Assembly (NCBI GenBank): GCA_015065385.1
Contig: SVQK01000043.1
Coordinates: forward strand, 1 to 63,742
Length of the DNA: 63,742 bases
Origin: Oscillospiraceae bacterium
Lineage (GTDB): Bacteria > Bacillota > Clostridia > Oscillospirales > CAG-272
Direction: 5' to 3'
Shown: piece by piece, positions 60,074 to 63,742 of the stretch
Layout of the letters: every line of letters starts with the position of its first letter
Numbering within the stretch: position 1 is the first letter of the stretch
Notes under the pieces: model-generated
What the model was told of the DNA's origin: nothing
Database searches by the model: none
Seen by the model: the letters and a program-made list of their open reading frames with translations, nothing else
Position numbers and translations under genes: made by a program

Positions 60074-61242
60074 GGTTTCAGCTCCTTTCCGAACAGATCT
60101 TCCATAAAGTCTCCGACTATCGTCGCTGCGTTTCTCTGCATATCCGTCGTAACGTGCCCATAGACGTCCAGCGTAAAACTGGCATTGGCATGACCGAGGA
60201 TCTGCGCCAGTGATTTCGGATCGACTCCCGCGGCAATCGCGTTGGTCGAGAATCCATGTCGAAGATCATGAAAACGCAGGTTTGGCAGCCCGGCCCGGCG
60301 CAGGATCTTTTTCAGACAGTCGTAAGCGGCGGATGGAGAAACGGGCTTTTCCGGGTCCCGCAGACTGGGGAAAATCCATTCTGAGACCGCCTGTTTCTTC
60401 CTCTGCTTCAAAAGGTGGAGGGTACTGGCCGGGAGAAGGATCGTTCTCATGCCGCGATCCGTTTTCGGGTCGCTGATTTCAAATTCGCCCCCTCCGTTTT
60501 CCTTGAGCGTATGCCGGATCCGGAGCGTTCCGGCATTCTCGTCGAAATCCTCCCAGCGAAGTCCGCAGATTTCGCCTTTCCGCAGTCCGGTGGTACATTC
60601 CGTGTAGAAGAAATCCTTCCACAGGGGTTCGGCTTCAATGGCCTCCATGAACCGACCCTGCTGTTCCCGATTGAATACGTTCAGCGATTTTCTGACTGCT
60701 TTCGGAAGGGTTGCCCCATCAGTCGGATTGGAGGGGATGAGCCGCGCTCCGACTGCCGCCTTCATCGCCTGATGGAGAACGGCATGGATCCCGCGCACGG
60801 TGTTCGGGGATAAGCCGGTTTCGCCGTCCTTTGTCACCCGTTCTCTCCCGTCGGCCAGGAGTGTATTGTACAGTTTCTGGATATCGGTTGGGGTGATGAG
60901 GCGGATCGGTTTGCCCCCGAGTATCCTTCTGACGGGAGCAAGGGAGGAGCGGTATCTCTCGGCGGTGCTCTTCCGGACGCTGGGAGAAACGTAATCCTCA
61001 AGCCAGCGGTCCAGCCAGTCGTCAAGGAACATGGCGGATTCCTCCGTCAGGTTTACGTTCCTGTGCTGTTCGATGGCGCGGTACAGCTTGGGAAGGAGCT
61101 CTTTCTGCGTCTTGGCGAACACAGATTTATAGATAGGCAGCCCATCCTTCCGGTGTCCGACGACGATCCGGCCTTCCCAGTACCCGTCGGAGCGTTTGCG
61201 TACTATGCCGTCCCCGTCCGGGCGGCGTTTCGTTTTTGCCAC
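60031..61242 (-). CDS. Tyrosine recombinase/integrase
   Basis: This 403-residue recombinase has an N-terminal arm-type domain (G-I-V-R-K-R-S-D-G-Y-W-E-G-R), a SAM-like core and a catalytic domain. Active-site motifs are CTTGLRKGE, FHDLRHGF, ILGHAN and the Tyr in L-D-V-Y-G-H-V. The GTG at 61242 is chosen because GAGGTG lies 5 bases upstream; an ATG 39 bases earlier has no ribosome site. It resembles the neighbour in layout but is not a recent copy, and lacks its C-terminal extension. The two genes overlap and may act as a pair. Confidence 0.9.
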   Translation of the reverse strand: MAKTKRRPDGDGIVRKRSDGYWEGRIVVGHRKDGLPIYKSVFAKTQKELLPKLYRAIEQHRNVNLTEESAMFLDDWLDRWLEDYVSPSVRKSTAERYRSSLAPVRRILGGKPIRLITPTDIQKLYNTLLADGRERVTKDGETGLSPNTVRGIHAVLHQAMKAAVGARLIPSNPTDGATLPKAVRKSLNVFNREQQGRFMEAIEAEPLWKDFFYTECTTGLRKGEICGLRWEDFDENAGTLRIRHTLKENGGGEFEISDPKTDRGMRTILLPASTLHLLKQRKKQAVSEWIFPSLRDPEKPVSPSAAYDCLKKILRRAGLPNLRFHDLRHGFSTNAIAAGVDPKSLAQILGHANASFTLDVYGHVTTDMQRNAATIVGDFMEDLFGKELKPWEENGNQEKDPSA

Positions 61243-61335
61243 GGGATCACCTCGCTTTCTCAGACACACAACATACCACAACCCTGCGGGAATATCCAGC
61301 GCTTTCGGAACTTTATCAGTTTGGACATATCTGAC

Positions 61336-61380
61336 ATCGGGGGTAGGTAATAGCGACCCCCGATTTGCGACGTAGGGGGT
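61336..61380. repeat. Inverted repeat and right copy of the recombinase-flanking repeat
   Basis: ATCGGGGGT (61336-61344) and ACCCCCGAT (61356-61364) are a perfect 9-bp inverted repeat. It runs into GATTTGCGACGTAGGGGGT (61362-61380), which differs from 58610-58627 by one substitution and one added base. Direct repeats flanking two recombinase genes suggest attachment or recombinase-binding sites. Confidence 0.6.
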
Positions 61381-61397
61381 GAATCTGCAATGTTAGG

Positions 61398-61431
61398 TTG
61401 ACAATATCCTAAAATCGGTGTATAATAGGAT
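61398..61431 (+). promoter_or_regulatory. Promoter with overlapping operator of the antitoxin gene
   Basis: TTGACA (61398-61403), 17 bases and TATAAT (61421-61426) match the consensus. ATCCTA (61406-61411) and TAGGAT (61426-61431) form an inverted repeat across the -10, as expected for the autoregulation known for Phd/YefM antitoxins. Confidence 0.8.
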
Positions 61432-61456
61432 TATCAGAATTCATCTGGAGGCTGCC

Positions 61457-61699
61457 GTGACTGTCAATACCAACCAAATCGTCTCGATCTCCGAGGCAAA
61501 CCAGAACTTCTCCCGCGTCGCTCGTCTCGCCGAACAGAAAGGGACGATCGTGATCTTCAAGAACAACAAGCCGAAATTCAAGCTCGTCGATCTGGAACAG
61601 GACGATGATCTGGAGCTCACGGACGACGAGAAGATCGATCTTGTCGCTGCGCGCATCCTGAAAAAATACCGTAAGGCGTTTGAGGAGCTGGCGAAATAA
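61457..61699 (+). CDS. Phd/YefM-type antitoxin without an adjacent toxin
   Basis: The 80 residues follow the Phd/YefM N-terminal DNA-binding fold: I-V-S-I-S-E-A-N-Q-N-F-S-R-V-A-R, then I-V-I-F-K-N-N-K-P-K-F-K-L-V. A charged helical C-terminus would bind the toxin. The GTG at 61457 is chosen for TGGAGG 7 bases upstream. No toxin gene (RelE, YoeB or Doc) lies in the next 170 bases. It may be a free regulator, or its partner has been lost. The promoter carries a likely operator. Confidence 0.82.
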   Translation: MTVNTNQIVSISEANQNFSRVARLAEQKGTIVIFKNNKPKFKLVDLEQDDDLELTDDEKIDLVAARILKKYRKAFEELAK

Positions 61700-61870
61700 A
61701 CACAGGCTGTTGTTGTACACGTTCAATCATGTGTGGAAGGCATTGCCAAGGAATTGGTCGGGAAACTTGATGTTTGTTTTCTGCCTTGTTAAAATAAGAA
61801 AATGTGCGAAGCCCCCAAACAAAATCATTGTAGATTATCACAAATCATAACCAAAAGGAGAGTTTGGTGA

Positions 61871-62860
61871 ATGGAGCGGAAAAGCATCAAAGATACCTTA
61901 TCTGAGGCATCATCCACAGTAAAAAGTATTGTCGATAAGACAAAAGGTGTTCTATTAGATAAAAAGGATGCAATTGTTGACAAACTTGATCAGAATGGTG
62001 ATGGCGAATTCGACATAACTGATATTATTATTCTCTCTTTCAAATCTCCTGGAATCAGAGTAAATCGTGACACTTTCCTAAGAAACGAATTGTACAAAAA
62101 TCATACGCAAGAAACCATTGATGAGGTTATCCGATCGACCCCTATGAAAGCAGGGATTTCTTCACAAGAAATTGACAAAATTGCCAATGAGGTCATCAAT
62201 TTTGAAAGGAACTGTGTTACAGGCATATCTACTGCGCTTGGTATACCGGGTGGATGGGCAATGGCTGCAACAATTCCGGCGGACATTATTCAATATTATG
62301 GTTATACACTCCGTGCCGCTCAAAAATTATTGTATCTATATGGATTCCCTGAAATTGTTGTTCCGAAGAATGATCTCTTGCTTGACACAGAAACAATCAA
62401 TACAATTATTCTCTGTCTTGGCGTTATGAATGGTGTCGCAGGTGCAAATAACGCAATTAAGGCTATGGCCAAAGCATTAGCCATAGGAGTAGAGAAAAAA
62501 CTGTTGAACACAGCATTAACAAAAGGTGCATTCTATCCGTTTGTGAAAGCTGTCATGAAATGGTTTGGAGTGAGATTGACAAAAGCGACTTTCGCCGGTT
62601 TCTTCAAAAAAGCGATCCCCATGGTAGGCGGCGTTGTGGGCGGCGGCCTAACATTTTTGACTTTCAAACCGTGCTGTATGCGATTAAGGGACGTGCTTTC
62701 CGACACAATGTTATCTAACCCTGATCATATTTCTTCTGTTGAGGAAGATACAACTGTTGGCGTTATCATAACAGGAGACGAATCGTTTCATGAAATTCAG
62801 GAAGGAGTAAGTGGGGGCGCAGAAAAAGTAGAGGAAAGCACAGAGGACAATTGTAACTAA
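61871..62860 (+). CDS. EcsC-like protein with an EF-hand-like calcium loop
   Basis: The 329 residues are AT-rich against the surroundings. Residues 40-51 (D-Q-N-G-D-G-E-F-D-I-T-D) fit an EF-hand loop, with Asp instead of Glu at the last ligand. The middle resembles EcsC-type proteins (A-L-G-I-P-G-G-W-A-M-A-A-T-I-P-A-D-I-I-Q-Y-Y and L-Y-L-Y-G-F-P-E). Gly-rich hydrophobic segments are near 190-255. The acidic tail ends in N-C-N. Membrane association is plausible. The ATG at 61871 is preceded by AAAGGAGAG. It lies in the integrated element with no partner gene recognised; function is unknown. Confidence 0.65.
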   Translation: MERKSIKDTLSEASSTVKSIVDKTKGVLLDKKDAIVDKLDQNGDGEFDITDIIILSFKSPGIRVNRDTFLRNELYKNHTQETIDEVIRSTPMKAGISSQEIDKIANEVINFERNCVTGISTALGIPGGWAMAATIPADIIQYYGYTLRAAQKLLYLYGFPEIVVPKNDLLLDTETINTIILCLGVMNGVAGANNAIKAMAKALAIGVEKKLLNTALTKGAFYPFVKAVMKWFGVRLTKATFAGFFKKAIPMVGGVVGGGLTFLTFKPCCMRLRDVLSDTMLSNPDHISSVEEDTTVGVIITGDESFHEIQEGVSGGAEKVEESTEDNCN

Positions 62861-62889
62861 CGACCTCAAGCGAGAACCCCGGACGGCCC

Positions 62890-62953
62890 GCTGACAGCGT
62901 TGCTGTCAGCCACCGTTCCGGTGTCTCACGGGGAGGTTAGTCCTCCCCGTGAG
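62890..62953. repeat. Two strong hairpins between convergent genes
   Basis: GCTGACAGC/GCTGTCAGC (62890-62898 with 62902-62910) and CTCACGGGGAGG/CCTCCCCGTGAG (62925-62936 with 62942-62953) are perfect inverted repeats with 3- and 5-base loops. There is no T-run, so simple termination is less likely. They separate the EcsC-like gene from the leftward winged-helix gene. Confidence 0.8.
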
Positions 62954-63060
62954 TGCGGAGTTTTATCCTGCTCGGACTCCCCGAAGGGCGTAAAATCTCC
63001 CACCCGTCCCGGATTCTGTCCCGCACTTTCCGATTGACAGAACTCACGCAAACCGAATCG

Positions 63061-63096
63061 GGGACAACGGTTTTGAAGGATTCGTCCCGTTGTCCC
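63061..63096. repeat. Third hairpin beside the winged-helix gene
   Basis: GGGACAACGG (63061-63070) and CCGTTGTCCC (63087-63096) are a perfect 10-bp inverted repeat with a 16-base spacer. It is 20 bases after the stop of the gene at 63117-63554 and could terminate it, but the flank lacks a T-run. Confidence 0.7.
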
Positions 63097-63116
63097 GCAT
63101 CTTCTGACGAAGGAGA

Positions 63117-63554
63117 CTATTTCCGTGTGAACTCGATCGGCTTGCTGTCCGGATGCTCGCGGTTGTACTTCTGTACCGCCGCTTCGTACTGGGCAAGAGC
63201 AAGCTGATTCCGAAACACACGATCCACGACGGGCTGGATGGGCAAGATCGTATAGAGCAGGTTGCCGTTGTGCTTCCGCCCGTCCTTCAGCGTGACCGTC
63301 GTCGGTTCGGTATCGATCAAACCGCGCTTCTGCAGGGACTTCACATACTTGGCAACAGTTTTGGACGTCATGCCGGTTGCTTTCCCGATGGTGCTGTAAC
63401 TCGGATGGCATTGGAACGTCTTCCGGTCCTCGCAGTACATGAGGTACGCATAGACGGCAATCTCGCCCGTGGACAGGCCGAGAGAAAAGATTTCGTTCGG
63501 CAGGGGGAAGTAGTCGCGGATGGGATCGCGGGGTTGTGTTTTCTTACGGCGCAT
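63117..63554 (-). CDS. Winged-helix replication-initiator-like DNA-binding protein
   Basis: The 145 residues include a winged helix-turn-helix (about 28-85): L-S-T-G-E-I-A-V-Y-A-Y-L-M-Y, H-P-S-Y-S-T-I-G-K-A-T-G-M-T-S-K-T-V-A-K-Y and L-Q-K-R-G-L-I. This pattern is shared by RepA-N-type initiators and helix-turn-helix proteins of plasmids and conjugative elements. The ATG at 63554 is chosen for GGAGGG 7 bases upstream. The gene overlaps the upstream partial gene by 11 bases. It may control or initiate element replication; this is inferred from the domain and setting. Confidence 0.75.
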   Translation of the reverse strand: MRRKKTQPRDPIRDYFPLPNEIFSLGLSTGEIAVYAYLMYCEDRKTFQCHPSYSTIGKATGMTSKTVAKYVKSLQKRGLIDTEPTTVTLKDGRKHNGNLLYTILPIQPVVDRVFRNQLALAQYEAAVQKYNREHPDSKPIEFTRK

Positions 63555-63741
63555 CTGGTCCCTCCAATATATTCTGCTCGTTTCTGTCGAGAGCATAGTA
63601 ACTTCTTATGTGCTCGCCGTTATCGACCATCAGCATGGCCAATGACTTTGAGAACACTATGTCTTCCAGAATGACTTCGGCAAAATAGTGGATGGCTGAT
63701 CCGCGTGATCTTCTGTAGAGAAGGCATATTCGGAAAGCGAT
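63544..63741 (-). CDS. C-terminal end of a gene entering from the right edge
   Basis: Sixty-five in-frame residues (starting I-A-F-R-I-C-L-L-Y-R-R-S, ending N-I-L-E-G-P-D-A-P) end with TAA at 63544-63546. The end overlaps the start of the winged-helix gene by 11 bases, so the two are translationally coupled. The composition is that of a coding sequence, but no family could be recognised. The start lies beyond the window. Confidence 0.6.
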   Translation of the reverse strand: MAFRICLLYRRSRGSAIHYFAEVILEDIVFSKSLAMLMVDNGEHIRSYYALDRNEQNILEGPDAP

Positions 63742-63742
63742 G

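Noticed and set aside
62926..63411. Open frame of 161 codons on minus over the hairpin cluster
   Set aside because: It overlaps the better supported winged-helix gene in another frame and reads through perfect hairpins.
1..63742. CRISPR array or IS element
   Set aside because: No regularly spaced repeats and no transposase-like protein were seen on either strand.

Overview
The window looks like chromosome from a GC-rich, endospore-forming Clostridia-type Firmicute, plausibly a gut glycan user. The evidence is an alpha/beta small acid-soluble spore protein with a sigma-G-like promoter, spoVAD and a spoVAE-type gene, a T-box leader, many TTGACA/TATAAT promoters with 16-18 bp spacers, S-layer homology and dockerin-type secreted proteins, and MsmX/UgpC, MecA-like and HPr-like proteins. 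Codon usage favours C/G at third positions except in a few AT-rich accessory genes. No genus can be fixed from the sequence alone.

Layout. 1-1,460: accessory remnants, namely the start of a leftward gene behind a large palindrome, a HipA-like fragment and an XRE regulator. 1,460-10,310: a 2,168-residue dockerin-tailed surface protein under a consensus promoter, then a leftward set (spore protein, L,D-transpeptidase-like protein, second dockerin protein) read from a sigma-G-like promoter. 10,355-15,522: an FtsX/MacB-type ABC exporter and an OmpR-type two-component system, with a candidate response-regulator site in front of the exporter. 15,600-22,050: a tRNA-binding-domain protein, a GH20-like gene and a tightly overlapped leftward operon (MATE, MsrA, unknown, GNAT, M20 peptidase). 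22,170-27,330: a T-box-controlled pheS - uridine-kinase-like - pheT - phosphoribosyltransferase operon. 27,378-32,100: htpG, a prephenate-dehydratase-like protein and a phosphohexomutase.

32,119-45,866: S-layer-homology proteins, a GH29 fucosidase, DUF1963 and cyclase genes, a P-loop ATPase, ilvE, a MecA-like adaptor, a zinc-ribbon/LRR membrane protein and a GH38 mannosidase. The GH20, GH29 and GH38 enzymes lack signal peptides, which suggests host-type glycan fragments are trimmed inside the cell. 46,034-50,933: a lipoprotein, then a six-gene zinc-uptake operon with a Cys/His-rich small membrane protein in front and two paralogous Cys-Cys lipoproteins behind. 50,962-58,122: a metallo-beta-lactamase-fold hydrolase, the shared sugar-ABC ATPase, tex (frameshifted as read), an HPr-like protein, the spoVA genes and a DUF4838 protein.

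58,261 to the right edge: tRNA-Pro, a displaced tRNA 3'-end-like sequence, two tandem tyrosine recombinases between near-identical repeats, an orphan Phd/YefM antitoxin, an AT-rich EcsC-like protein with an EF-hand-like loop, a cluster of hairpins, a winged-helix protein and a gene leaving the window. This is the left part of an integrated element. No CRISPR array, rRNA or transposase was seen.

The most promising leads are the sigma-G-linked spore-protein/L,D-transpeptidase/dockerin set, the zinc operon with its two companion lipoproteins, and the recombinase pair with its flanking repeats.
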